Assembly (NCBI GenBank): GCA_029936315.1
Contig: JAPYTD010000020.1
Location: 1 to 55,049 of the forward strand
Direction of reading: 5' to 3'
Length of the DNA stretch: 55,049 nt
Origin: Planctomycetota bacterium
GTDB taxonomy: Bacteria; Planctomycetota; UBA1135; UBA2386
Shown: positions 41,922-50,816 of the stretch, piece after piece
Position numbering within the stretch: the stretch's first letter is position 1
Layout of the letters: every line of letters begins with the position of its first letter
Notes under the pieces: model-generated
Told to the model about the DNA's origin: nothing
Databases searched by the model: none
The model's input: only the letters and a program-made list of their open reading frames with translations
Program-made: the position numbers and the translations under genes

Positions 41922-44708
41922 ATGCTGCCGGCTGAGGTTGTTGCCGTAGCGAACACCGTTACCGCCCAGCTACTGCTCCCAACGGAAGAATCCGAGCTCA
42001 TACCGCTCACCGCGCTGCCGAACTCGGATAACGATGAAGACCGCGGTCAGAGGCGCATCGCGCCGGCACTGTGGACCATTCCGGCGCTCGGTCTGCCGCT
42101 CGTGCAAGCGGTACCATGGTTGGCGTCGTTCGACCCAGTGACGCTCAACCCGCCGATGCGCATGTTGTGCGCAGCGAGCCATCTCGTCACCAAGCTGATT
42201 TCGCGCGGCGACTACGCGCCGGCACCGCCGGGCGTGCTGAAGTTCGTACCAGTTTGGCACAAGGAGACCCAATGGGTCGCAGCCGCGTTGGCCGAGATTG
42301 TGCCGGGCAACTTGTGCACGGCGCGCGTAACGGTTCCGGACGATCCAGTCTACGCCGTAACCCAACGCAATCTGATCGTCAGCTTCGTCAGCCACGCGCT
42401 CAATCAGGTACTCATCGCAAAGACCGAGGCCGGTGAGGCCGTGAGGCCGCGCCACGAAACCGCCGAGCGTCTGCCGCGCGAGTTCTGGCAAACCCCGATG
42501 ACGCCGGTGCTCGAGATCCTTGTGCCGGACACGCCGCTCGAGGAAGGCGTACCGTGGGGGCTATCGATCCTGGTGCGCCCGGTTCCGGGCATCACCTACA
42601 CCGAGACCATCGAGAGCCTGCACCAACGTCTGCAAGCCTCACCATTCAGCAACGAAATTGCCGGCGAGAGCGTGCACCGAGTCGAGGACACACTCGATCG
42701 CGTCGCCGAAAAGCTCCCTGCCTTGCGTCGTGCCCGCAACCTCAGCGATGGCCGCGCCAGCCTGACACGCCAAGAACTCGATCAGATCCTCGACCACATC
42801 CCGCTGCTCGAGAACGAAGGCTTCGAAATCACCCTGCCCGGGATCGAGTCGATCCAACGCTTGTCGGCGCGCGTCGCGATCGTCGAAGGTGGCGGCCAGG
42901 ACGACGACCCGCGGCCGTGGTTTGAGTTCCGCTGGAGCCTCGCACTCGGCGAACAAGAATTGTCGCCGAGCGAGTTCGAGCAACTCGTCCAAGCCAAGAC
43001 CCCGCTCGTCTTCATCGACAAGCGTCCGGTCCTGTTGTCGCCAAAGGACCGCGAAGCCCTCAAGGACTTCAAGAAGCGCATGCTGGAAGGCGGCGAACGC
43101 ATCAGCTTCTTCGAAGCCCTGCGCCTTCGTCTCGGCGGTGCCTCGCACCTGCACGGCTTGGCGATGGAATCGATCGCCAGCACGCCGCGACTCGAACACC
43201 TGCTGAAGAACCTTGATCGCGCCCGCGGCGTCGAGAACCGACCCGTGCCGCCTGAGTTCATCGGCGAACTGCGGCCTTACCAAAGCCGCGGCCACTCGTG
43301 GGTTCACTTCCTCGTCGACCAGGGCTTCGGTGCCTGCCTCGCCGACGACATGGGTCTCGGCAAGACGATCCAGGCCATCACGGTCATGCTGGACTGGCGA
43401 AGAGAACGCCAGAACAAGAACGCGATCCTGATCGTCTGCCCGGTCTCGGTGCTCGGCAACTGGCGCCGCGAACTCAACAAGTTCTCGCCGTCACTGGTCG
43501 TCGACATGCATCACGGCAAGGGTCGCGCCAACACAGCCGACGGCTTCCGCGAGGTGATCGAGAAGAACGACATCGTGCTGACCAGCTTCAACCTGCTACA
43601 GCGCGATGAGGAGATCATGCAGGAAGTGACGTTCGACGGCATCGTGCTCGACGAAGCCCAGAACATCAAGAATCCGAGCACGCGCCAATCCCGTGTTGCC
43701 CGCACGCTCAAGGGCCACTTCCGCCTGGCGCTGACCGGCACGCCGCTTGAGAACCGCCCGCTCGACCTGTGGTCGATCATGGACTTCCTCAACGAAGGCC
43801 TACTCGGTTCGCGTCAACAGTTCACGCAAACGCTTGAACACCCGATCGTCAAGCAACGTCGCCAAGGTTCGATGTCGGCGCTCGCGCGCCTGGTTCGTCC
43901 GTTCGTGCTGCGTCGCCTCAAGACCGATCCCGAGATCGTTGCCGACCTGCCCGAAAAGACCGAGCAGATCGTCACCGCGACGTTGTCACGCGAACAAGCG
44001 ATCCTCTACGAGTCGGTCGTTCGCAAGGGTCTGCAAGATGTCGAAAAAGCCGGCGAAGGCATCCAACGACGCGGCGCAATCCTCACGACGCTGTTGCGCC
44101 TGAAGCAGGTCTGCAACCACCCAGCTCACTACCTGATGGACGGCAGCGCCTTGCCGAGCCGCTCGGGCAAGTTGGACTTCTTGACCGAGATGGTCGACGA
44201 GGCCTACGAAGAAGGGGATCGCTGCCTGATCTTCACGCAGTTCAAGGAGATGGGCTCGCTGCTCAAAACCCACTTCGAAAACGTGCACGGCCGTCCGGTG
44301 CTGTTCCTGCACGGCGGCATCCCGCAGAAGGAACGCGACAAGATGGTCATCAACTTCCAGGAGTCGCGTGACGATGGCCCACGCCTGTTTGTTTTGTCGC
44401 TCAAGGCAGGTGGTACGGGCCTCAATCTGACGGCCGCCAACCGCGTCTTCCACTACGACCGTTGGTGGAACCCAGCCGTCGAAGACCAGGCGACCGACCG
44501 CGCGTTCCGCATCGGCCAAGAGCGCAACGTGTTCGTGCACAAGTTCGTCTGCAGCGGCACGCTCGAAGAACGCATCCAAGTGATGCTTGACCGCAAGCGT
44601 GAGGTCGCCAGCGGCCTGCTCGCAGCCGGCGAAACCTGGATCACCGAACTGAGCAACGCCGATCTCAAGCGTCTCTTGACGCTCGATCGCAAGGAGGCAA
44701 TGACGTGA
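41922..44708 (+). CDS. SNF2/Rad54-type DNA translocase-helicase
   Basis: The 928-residue protein has a poorly conserved N-terminal ~430 residues like the bacterial SNF2-associated domain. Helicase motifs follow in order: motif I DDMGLGKTIQAI (~475), motif Ia IVCPVSVLGNWRREL, motif II LDEAQNIKNPST (~576) and motif III ALTGTPLENRP. Later motifs are IFTQFKEMG, LFLHGGIPQKERD, LSLKAGGTGLNL and YDRWWNPAVEDQATDRAFRIGQ. Such enzymes move along duplex DNA using ATP. Its stop overlaps the SWIM gene (GTGA). The frame stays coding-like upstream of ATG 41922 to CTG 41835, with no ATG/GTG/TTG there, so the true start is uncertain. Family secure. Confidence 0.9.
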   Translation: MLPAEVVAVANTVTAQLLLPTEESELIPLTALPNSDNDEDRGQRRIAPALWTIPALGLPLVQAVPWLASFDPVTLNPPMRMLCAASHLVTKLISRGDYAPAPPGVLKFVPVWHKETQWVAAALAEIVPGNLCTARVTVPDDPVYAVTQRNLIVSFVSHALNQVLIAKTEAGEAVRPRHETAERLPREFWQTPMTPVLEILVPDTPLEEGVPWGLSILVRPVPGITYTETIESLHQRLQASPFSNEIAGESVHRVEDTLDRVAEKLPALRRARNLSDGRASLTRQELDQILDHIPLLENEGFEITLPGIESIQRLSARVAIVEGGGQDDDPRPWFEFRWSLALGEQELSPSEFEQLVQAKTPLVFIDKRPVLLSPKDREALKDFKKRMLEGGERISFFEALRLRLGGASHLHGLAMESIASTPRLEHLLKNLDRARGVENRPVPPEFIGELRPYQSRGHSWVHFLVDQGFGACLADDMGLGKTIQAITVMLDWRRERQNKNAILIVCPVSVLGNWRRELNKFSPSLVVDMHHGKGRANTADGFREVIEKNDIVLTSFNLLQRDEEIMQEVTFDGIVLDEAQNIKNPSTRQSRVARTLKGHFRLALTGTPLENRPLDLWSIMDFLNEGLLGSRQQFTQTLEHPIVKQRRQGSMSALARLVRPFVLRRLKTDPEIVADLPEKTEQIVTATLSREQAILYESVVRKGLQDVEKAGEGIQRRGAILTTLLRLKQVCNHPAHYLMDGSALPSRSGKLDFLTEMVDEAYEEGDRCLIFTQFKEMGSLLKTHFENVHGRPVLFLHGGIPQKERDKMVINFQESRDDGPRLFVLSLKAGGTGLNLTAANRVFHYDRWWNPAVEDQATDRAFRIGQERNVFVHKFVCSGTLEERIQVMLDRKREVASGLLAAGETWITELSNADLKRLLTLDRKEAMT

Positions 44709-45598
44709 GCATCAGCGAACGCAAATCGGTCTCCCTCGGCGAACGCTGGCGTCGCGAAGCTACGCGCGACATCGACGACCAACGTCTAGCCGCAGCACTC
44801 GAGGCATTGCCCAGCATTCGCAAGCCCATGGTGCGCATCCGCGCCGGCGGCATCGCCGCCGAGATGGAAGGCGCGATGGGCTCAATCCACGAAGTCAGCT
44901 TGCAGATCCGCACGCTGCCAATGAAGGACTGGCCAACGTTGATCCGCGTGCTGCGCCGCAGCAAGTCGATCATCGAAGCCCTCGAGCAAGCCCGCGTGCC
45001 GCGTTCGTTCGACCGCCTGGTCGCACGCGTCATCGGCGAGCCGCTGTTCCCCGACGCCCGCAGCATCACCTACGGCTGCTCGTGCGACCTGCCAGAAAAG
45101 CCGTGCCGCCACGTGCTCGCGCTGCACGAACTGTTCGCACGCCGCCTCGACGAGAAGCCGTGGGAACTGTTGATGCTGCGAGGTGTCGACCTGCATAGCA
45201 CTCTCGCCAAGGTCAAGCAGACCGCTCCCGATACCGAATTACCGCCACTCGCGTTTGGCGTTCCCGAAGAGCCCGTGCTCTACCCGGATGCCGAAGACGC
45301 CGACCTCGACCAAAGCCTTGGCCTGCAAGCCATGCGTTGGTTGATCGGCGACGTCTCGCAGCGAGCGGTCGACGCGACGCTGCAGGCGCTATCGGATCTG
45401 TCTACGGAACCGACACCAGTGAAGCCACCTGCAGCGGCACCTGTAACTGCGGCCAAAACCGCGCAATCAGATTCTCCGACGACACAGGCGGAAGAGGTTC
45501 CGTCCACAGAGTCCGGAGAAACAGACTCCGGAGATGACGACCCGCCGCCGAGCGCGACACAGGCGGCACTCGCCGACAAGCCCACTCAAGGTCTGTAA
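44705..45598 (+). CDS. SWIM zinc-finger protein, partner of SNF2
   Basis: GTG 44705 overlaps the SNF2 stop, giving 297 residues. A SWIM zinc finger is present (YGCSCDLPEKPCRHVLALH, residues ~122-140): CxC then CxH. The N-terminal part contains IRAGGIAAEMEGAMGSIHEVSLQI and KDWPTLIRVL. A short Pro/Thr/Glu-rich, probably unstructured C-terminus follows (~residues 235-297). SWIM proteins beside SNF2 helicases are common in bacteria, probably forming one DNA-processing complex, though its job is not established. Strong translational coupling supports joint function. Confidence 0.88.
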   Translation: MSISERKSVSLGERWRREATRDIDDQRLAAALEALPSIRKPMVRIRAGGIAAEMEGAMGSIHEVSLQIRTLPMKDWPTLIRVLRRSKSIIEALEQARVPRSFDRLVARVIGEPLFPDARSITYGCSCDLPEKPCRHVLALHELFARRLDEKPWELLMLRGVDLHSTLAKVKQTAPDTELPPLAFGVPEEPVLYPDAEDADLDQSLGLQAMRWLIGDVSQRAVDATLQALSDLSTEPTPVKPPAAAPVTAAKTAQSDSPTTQAEEVPSTESGETDSGDDDPPPSATQAALADKPTQGL

Positions 45599-45837
45599 GG
45601 TAGGGCAGAGCAGGTAGGTCACTATGGCGTCTTGCTCGCGCCTTGCAGGCTGCTTGAACGCGTGCCACCGATGAGGTTGACCGTAATCTTCGCGCGCAAG
45701 GATCCCGCCTTCGCCTGGCCGCGGCGATCGCGGGCGAGCCCTGTTCGGGTGGCTCTGCACGGTCGCCGAGAACTGCATCCGCGCATGCGGGCGAAGCAAC
45801 ACAGACACGCCGCAAGTCGATTGACTACGATGGCCGC

Positions 45838-47709
45838 ATGATCGCCTTAGTTCGAAACCTCCAGGCTGCCCTGATCGCTTCCGCGTTGCTGTCGCCGTTG
45901 CCATGTCAAGAGTACGTGCGCTGGCTGCAAGACCTCGGCGATGAGCAGAAGAGCGAAGCCGCCGAACGCGCGCTCGTGGCGATGGGCCCCAAAGCCATTC
46001 GCCCTCTCGGGGAACAGCTCGACAAGTGGGACACGTCCTCAAAGCGCGAACGTGCCCGCTGCATCGCCCTGCTGCGGGTCATCGCTTTGCTTGGCGAAGA
46101 CGCCGCATTGCTCGCGTCCTACATCAAGCAATGTGGCATGGAGAAATCGTGTCCGCTGGTTCCCGAAGTCGCCGACACGCTTGCGACGCTCGAACCGTAC
46201 GCCGGCGACGACGCCTGGCACGAGTTATTCCACCAAAGCATCAGTCCGATCGACGATGTGAAGGGGCGAGCGATGCGCGCGTTCATTCGCATAGTGTCAC
46301 GACAACGAGTGCAACAGCGCGACTCGCTGGCGGTGCTCAAGGTCGAACTCGAACGAGATCGGTTCGGTTCTCGCGAAGTGGTTGCCGAAGCGATGGCCAA
46401 GCTGGGGGACAGTGGTGCAATCGACCTACTTCACCAGCGCTTGCTCGACCGCGAGACGCAGCCGAAGGAAGCCGATCAACTGCTCCACAACGGTTGGGTC
46501 GTACCAATGGTTGACGAGTTTGGCCTGCGTGCCGGCAACGCCTTGATTGCGTTGGCGCCGAGTGATCCACGCGCCGCGATCGGGTACGCCAACCGCGCCT
46601 TGCATCACCCACATCGCAGCATGCGCATTGAAGCGCTGCGGCAGATGGCACAGTTGGGCCCAGCTGCGTGCGATGCGATTCCCGAACTGATGCGCATCGC
46701 GTCAAGAGACGATGCTGCACTGGCTCTCGAAGCATTGAAGCTGCTCGGCATGGCAGGCAAGGATGTCGGCGAACACTTGGTCGCCATCGACTCACTGGCA
46801 ACCAACGGCAAGGGTCCGGCCGCGCGCGTTGCCAAGGGACTAGCTGCGCGTCTGCGTGCCATGGGCTGCACACCGAAGGCGGGCGATCTCGAAGCACAAG
46901 CGTTGCAAGCAAAGCTGGCAGAGCTGGACAAAGCACTCGACGACTCGCCGGACACAGCCGTTCTCGAACAAATCGCCACCACCAAGGGCATGTGGCCGCG
47001 ATTGACTGAACGGTTCCGCAAGGGAAGGGCGAATACGCCCGACATGGTGTTCGAACTCATCGCGCGCGTCGGCTGGCTGTGCAGCGAAAAGGAACGAATC
47101 AGTGTGCGGCGCTGCTTTGGACTCGTGACCGGCGAATACTGGAGCGCCTCGATGATGTCCTCAGCAACAGGTAGCGCCCGCATGAGTGACATTCACTACA
47201 CGACGCATGCACGCTTGGGCGTCAACCCTGCGAGCACGCCAGATGAACTCGTGAAGTTGTTGGCCGATGAAAACCCGTTCATCCGTGAGGTTGCCGCACA
47301 GCTCTTGGCCAGCAATGTTGGCGCTTGGGCCAAAAGCAGCAACGACTACGAAGCAGTGCATGAAGCGTTGCTCGATGCCGCCACCACCAAGCACCCCAAG
47401 AAGTTCAATATCGAAAGCGGGCGCAACCAAACCAATGAACAGAACAAGCAGCGAACCCGCCAAGTGCAAATAGCAGCGGCCGAAGCGTTGGCGAGCTGCA
47501 CCGTGCCAAACGCCAAGGCCGTCAAACTCCTGAAGGCCGTCGTGCAAAGCGCGAACGAAGACTTGGTCGTCAAGGCCATCGAGAACTGGATCCTGAGTGG
47601 CCCGGAAGACCAAGCGGTCGTGGCGAAGTTGACTGACATTGCCACGGACGAGCGCGAGTCCGTAGCCAAGGCCGCGAAGGCGGCGCTTGCGCTGCTTCAA
47701 GCCAAGTAG
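45838..47709 (+). CDS. Secreted HEAT-repeat protein
   Basis: The 623-residue protein has a signal peptide (LQAALIASALLSPLPCQ). The body is made of repeated helical pairs of HEAT/armadillo type: EAAERALVAMGPKAIRPLGEQL, REVVAEAMAKLGDSGAIDLLHQRLL, and MRIEALRQMAQLGPAACDAIPEL are examples. These form elongated surfaces that bind proteins. A non-repeat section near 400-480 contains RARMSDIHYTTHARL-like sequence. No catalytic motif. It lies alone, 239 bp after the SWIM gene, and converges on pntB. Large periplasmic HEAT proteins are common in planctomycetes; the partner is unknown. Confidence 0.75.
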   Translation: MIALVRNLQAALIASALLSPLPCQEYVRWLQDLGDEQKSEAAERALVAMGPKAIRPLGEQLDKWDTSSKRERARCIALLRVIALLGEDAALLASYIKQCGMEKSCPLVPEVADTLATLEPYAGDDAWHELFHQSISPIDDVKGRAMRAFIRIVSRQRVQQRDSLAVLKVELERDRFGSREVVAEAMAKLGDSGAIDLLHQRLLDRETQPKEADQLLHNGWVVPMVDEFGLRAGNALIALAPSDPRAAIGYANRALHHPHRSMRIEALRQMAQLGPAACDAIPELMRIASRDDAALALEALKLLGMAGKDVGEHLVAIDSLATNGKGPAARVAKGLAARLRAMGCTPKAGDLEAQALQAKLAELDKALDDSPDTAVLEQIATTKGMWPRLTERFRKGRANTPDMVFELIARVGWLCSEKERISVRRCFGLVTGEYWSASMMSSATGSARMSDIHYTTHARLGVNPASTPDELVKLLADENPFIREVAAQLLASNVGAWAKSSNDYEAVHEALLDAATTKHPKKFNIESGRNQTNEQNKQRTRQVQIAAAEALASCTVPNAKAVKLLKAVVQSANEDLVVKAIENWILSGPEDQAVVAKLTDIATDERESVAKAAKAALALLQAK

Positions 47710-47761
47710 GTTCGGCTAGCCGGCTGCTACATCGCGGAGCCGCCTGGCGGCTGGCCGAGCC
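47709..47761. terminator. Inverted-repeat region between convergent genes
   Basis: GGTTCGGCTAGCC (47709-47721) matches the reverse complement of GGCTGGCCGAGCC (47749-47761) at 11 of 13 positions. Inside lies AGCCGCC-T-GGCGGCT (47738-47752), a perfect 7-bp inverted pair around one base, competing with the outer stem. A further AGGCG/CGCCT hairpin is at 47773-47785. The region separates two convergent genes and may stop both transcripts. No T-tract is seen. Confidence 0.35.
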
Positions 47762-47855
47762 AGCGAGTGGGCAGGCGCGACGCCTACCTCATCGGCAGGC
47801 CATCACGACTTGCTGGCGGCGAGAGGTCCTGCCCTCGCGCACCGCGTTGGCGCGC

Positions 47856-49250
47856 TTACAGGTCCTTGACCTCACGCACCATGCCTTCGAGCGCTTCCTT
47901 CGCATCCGAGAACACCATCAAGGTGTTGTCGTTGTCGAACAGCGGGTTCTTGATGCCGGCGTAGCCGGGCGACAAGGAACGCTTGATGACAACAACAGTC
48001 CTGGCGTGGTCAACGTCGAGGATTGGCATGCCGGCGATCGGACCCGTGGGTTCGCGTGCGGCGGGGTTCACGACGTCGTTGGCGCCGACGATGATTGCCA
48101 CGTCGGTGTTCTTGAAGTCGCCGTTGATGCGCTCCATCTCCCACAGCAGGTCATACGGAACGTCCGACTCGGCGAGCAGCACGTTCATGTGGCCAGGCAT
48201 GCGGCCGGCAACCGGGTGAATCGCGAAGCGCACGTTCACGTCACGGGCGATCAGCAAGTCGGCGAGCTCACGAACCACGTGCTGCGCTTGCGCAACCGCG
48301 AGGCCGTAACCCGGCACGAAGATGACTGACGCGGCGCCATCGAGCACCATCGCGATTTCTTCGGGGCCGGCTTGCTTGATCGACTTGTAGTCACGCGCGT
48401 CTTCGGCAACGGCTTCATCACCACCCATACCGCCGAGCAACACGTTGCTTAGCGAACGGTTCATCGCCTTGCACATGATCTGCGTCAGGATCAAACCGGC
48501 AGCACCAACCATGGCACCGACAACAATCAGCAGCGGGTTCTGGATGACAAGACCAGCAAATGCGCCGGCGATGCCGGAGTAGCTGTTGAGCAGCGACACT
48601 ACGACCGGCATGTCGGCACCACCAATCGGCATCACCAAGAACACGCCGAGCACGGCCGCCAAGATCGACAGCAAGATGATCGCGGTGATCAGTTGCCCGG
48701 AGCTCTCAGTCGTGACCATCCACGCCGCAATCGCAATGGCGCCAAGGCCAAGCACCGCGTGGAACGCATGACGGGCGCCACCGCTAAACGGGTGCGACAA
48801 CTTCTTGCCAGACAGCTTGCCGTAGGCGACGAAGCTACCAGTCAACGTGACCATGCCGATCAGGATCGCGATAGGAGTCGCGATAGCTGGGACGACGCCC
48901 AAGCCCGATATCGTCGCGCCAGCCTCCGCGAGCTTGGAGTCGGTCAGCACGCTGCCGATCGCAACGAGTGCCGAAGCCACCCCGCCGAAACCGTTGAGTG
49001 CCGCAACCAACTCCGGCATCTTCGTCGTTGGCGTGCGCTTGGCGAGGAACAAGCCGACGCCACCGCCGACCACCACGCCGGCGATGATGACCGTCCAGTT
49101 GATCGAATCACTGATCAACAGCGCCGCGATGATGGCGACCAACATGCCCAATTCGGACAGCCGGTTGCCTTGCGAACAGGTGCGAATGCTCGTCAGGCGC
49201 TTGATGCCAAAGACGAACAGCAGCGTCGCAAGCAGGTAGAGGTATTCCAT
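47856..49250 (-). CDS. pntB: NAD(P) transhydrogenase subunit beta
   Basis: PntB carries the NADP(H)-binding domain and half of the membrane domain that couples hydride transfer to proton movement. ATG 49250 gives 464 residues; the frame extends to 49310 but overlaps the previous gene. About nine helices occupy the first ~270 residues (e.g. TIIGVLLAIxx-type segments around WTVIIAGVVVGGGVGLFLA). The NADP domain follows: VIFVPGYGLAVAQAQH, FAIHPVAGRMPGHMNVLLAE and VIIVGANDVVNPAA. The start is 1 nt after the pntAb stop. Secure. Confidence 0.95.
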   Translation of the reverse strand: MEYLYLLATLLFVFGIKRLTSIRTCSQGNRLSELGMLVAIIAALLISDSINWTVIIAGVVVGGGVGLFLAKRTPTTKMPELVAALNGFGGVASALVAIGSVLTDSKLAEAGATISGLGVVPAIATPIAILIGMVTLTGSFVAYGKLSGKKLSHPFSGGARHAFHAVLGLGAIAIAAWMVTTESSGQLITAIILLSILAAVLGVFLVMPIGGADMPVVVSLLNSYSGIAGAFAGLVIQNPLLIVVGAMVGAAGLILTQIMCKAMNRSLSNVLLGGMGGDEAVAEDARDYKSIKQAGPEEIAMVLDGAASVIFVPGYGLAVAQAQHVVRELADLLIARDVNVRFAIHPVAGRMPGHMNVLLAESDVPYDLLWEMERINGDFKNTDVAIIVGANDVVNPAAREPTGPIAGMPILDVDHARTVVVIKRSLSPGYAGIKNPLFDNDNTLMVFSDAKEALEGMVREVKDL

Positions 49251-49251
49251 G

Positions 49252-49539
49252 CTACTTCTTCCCCTTCTTCTTGAAGGAGCCGAGCATGCGGTCGGTGACC
49301 ATGTAGCCACCGATCACGTTGATCATTGCCAGCGATATCGCGAGGAACGCGATGATCTGCGCCAATACGTCTTGGCCTGACTTGGCCGCCATGATGGCGC
49401 CAACAATCGTGATACCGGAAATGGCGTTGGAACCCGACATCAGCGGAGTATGCAGTGTCGGGGGAACCTTCGTGATCAACTCGAAACCGAGCAGTGCTGC
49501 GATCACGAAGATGAAGATCATGTAGAAGTAGATATCCAT
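49252..49539 (-). CDS. pntAb: NAD(P) transhydrogenase subunit alpha part 2 (membrane)
   Basis: The 95-residue protein has three helices: YFYMIFIFVIAALLGFELI, NAISGITIVGAIMAA and IIAFLAISLAMINVIGGYMVTDRML. It corresponds to the C-terminal membrane part of the fused PntA. The signature PPTLHTPLMSGSNAISGI is complete. It sits between pntAa (10 nt upstream) and pntB (1 nt downstream), in the order known for split transhydrogenases. Longer frames upstream read into pntAa and are rejected. Secure. Confidence 0.94.
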   Translation of the reverse strand: MDIYFYMIFIFVIAALLGFELITKVPPTLHTPLMSGSNAISGITIVGAIMAAKSGQDVLAQIIAFLAISLAMINVIGGYMVTDRMLGSFKKKGKK

Positions 49540-49549
49540 CGTTCGCCCC

Positions 49550-50680
49550 TTAGTTCTGAACGGCCTTCGCCGTGGGTTCGTGACGCACGCAGCCATCGTG
49601 CACGATGGCAACCGCGCCCATGATCTCGCCTTCGATGTCGACCGTCGACTTGCCTTCCTTGTCGATGAACTCGCCCAAAAAGGCCAACGTGTTGCGTGCA
49701 TACATGCGCGACGCGTCGGCGGCGACGCCTGCAGGCAAGTTGTTATCGCCAATGATCGTGACGCCGTCGACGACGGCCGTCTCACCGGACTTGCTGCCTT
49801 CGACATTGCCGCCTTGGCCAGCAGCCATGTCGACGATCACCGAGCCAGGCTTCATCGCCTTGCGCATCTCGGCAGTCACCAACAACGGCGCCTTCTTGCC
49901 CGGCACGAGCGCCGTTGTGATCAACACGTCGGCGTTGGTGATGTGTGCGGTCAAGATCTCGCGCTGCTTCTTCAAGAAGTCATCGCCAGCTTCCTTCGCG
50001 TAACCACCAGCCGTCTCCGCGTCGGGCGGCGAACCGGTGTCGACGAACTTGCCGCCGAGCGATTCGACCTGCTCCTTGACCGCCGGACGAATGTCATTGG
50101 CTTCGACGATGGCACCGAGCTTGCGCGCCGTAGAGATCGCTTGCAGCCCCGCGACACCCGCGCCGAGGATCAACACGCGCGCCGGCTTGATCGTGCCAGC
50201 AGCGGTCATCATCAACGGGAACATCTGCGGCAAGTGCACGGACGCGAGCAACACCGCGCGGTAACCGCCACAGGTTGCCTGCGAGCTGAGGATGTCCATC
50301 TTCTGCGCGCGCGTGATGCGCGGCATGAACTCCAGCCCAACTGCCGTCACCTTGGCGTCGCGCAATGCCTTGATCGAGTCGAGTGCATTGCCTGGCGTCA
50401 GTGTGCAGATGAGCATCGAGCCAGCCTTTTGGGCCGAACACAACTCAGCAGTCGGCACCTGAACGCCGAGCACGATGTCCGCGGCCTTGCGACCATCGGC
50501 ATCCACCAGAGAGGCACCCGCTTCTTCGTAGGCGGTGTCGAGAAAGCCTGATGCCAAACCGGCGCCACGCTCAACTTGCACCGTCACCGAGAGCTTTTTC
50601 ATGCCCTTGACGGTCTCAGGAGTGGCGGCGACGCGGGTCTCGCCGGTGGCCGATTCCTTCGGCACGAAGATCACAACCAT
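49550..50680 (-). CDS. pntAa: NAD(P) transhydrogenase subunit alpha part 1 (NAD-binding)
   Basis: The 376-residue soluble subunit binds NAD(H) and passes hydride to the PntB domain. The start has VIFVPKESATGETRVAATPETV. The AlaDH/PNT fold follows, with RITRAQKMDILSSQATCGGYRAV and the nucleotide-binding turn VLILGAGVAGLQAI (~170). RKLGAIVEANDIRPAV, TTALVPGKKAPLLVT and VDMAAGQGGN are family signatures. AAGGA is present but 10 nt from the ATG. Together pntAa-Ab-B form one operon using the proton gradient to reduce NADP+ with NADH. Secure. Confidence 0.95.
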   Translation of the reverse strand: MVVIFVPKESATGETRVAATPETVKGMKKLSVTVQVERGAGLASGFLDTAYEEAGASLVDADGRKAADIVLGVQVPTAELCSAQKAGSMLICTLTPGNALDSIKALRDAKVTAVGLEFMPRITRAQKMDILSSQATCGGYRAVLLASVHLPQMFPLMMTAAGTIKPARVLILGAGVAGLQAISTARKLGAIVEANDIRPAVKEQVESLGGKFVDTGSPPDAETAGGYAKEAGDDFLKKQREILTAHITNADVLITTALVPGKKAPLLVTAEMRKAMKPGSVIVDMAAGQGGNVEGSKSGETAVVDGVTIIGDNNLPAGVAADASRMYARNTLAFLGEFIDKEGKSTVDIEGEIMGAVAIVHDGCVRHEPTAKAVQN

Positions 50681-50816
50681 GTCGGGGGGGTCCTTGCCTC
50701 TGTCCGTCGCGAAAGTAGAGCGACAAGAGAATCAGAACCGCCCTGCTCGCGCCACCGCGAAACACGCGCAACAAGGCTTCGTGGCGGGATTTGCCCGAAC
50801 CAGCGGCGGCGCTGGA

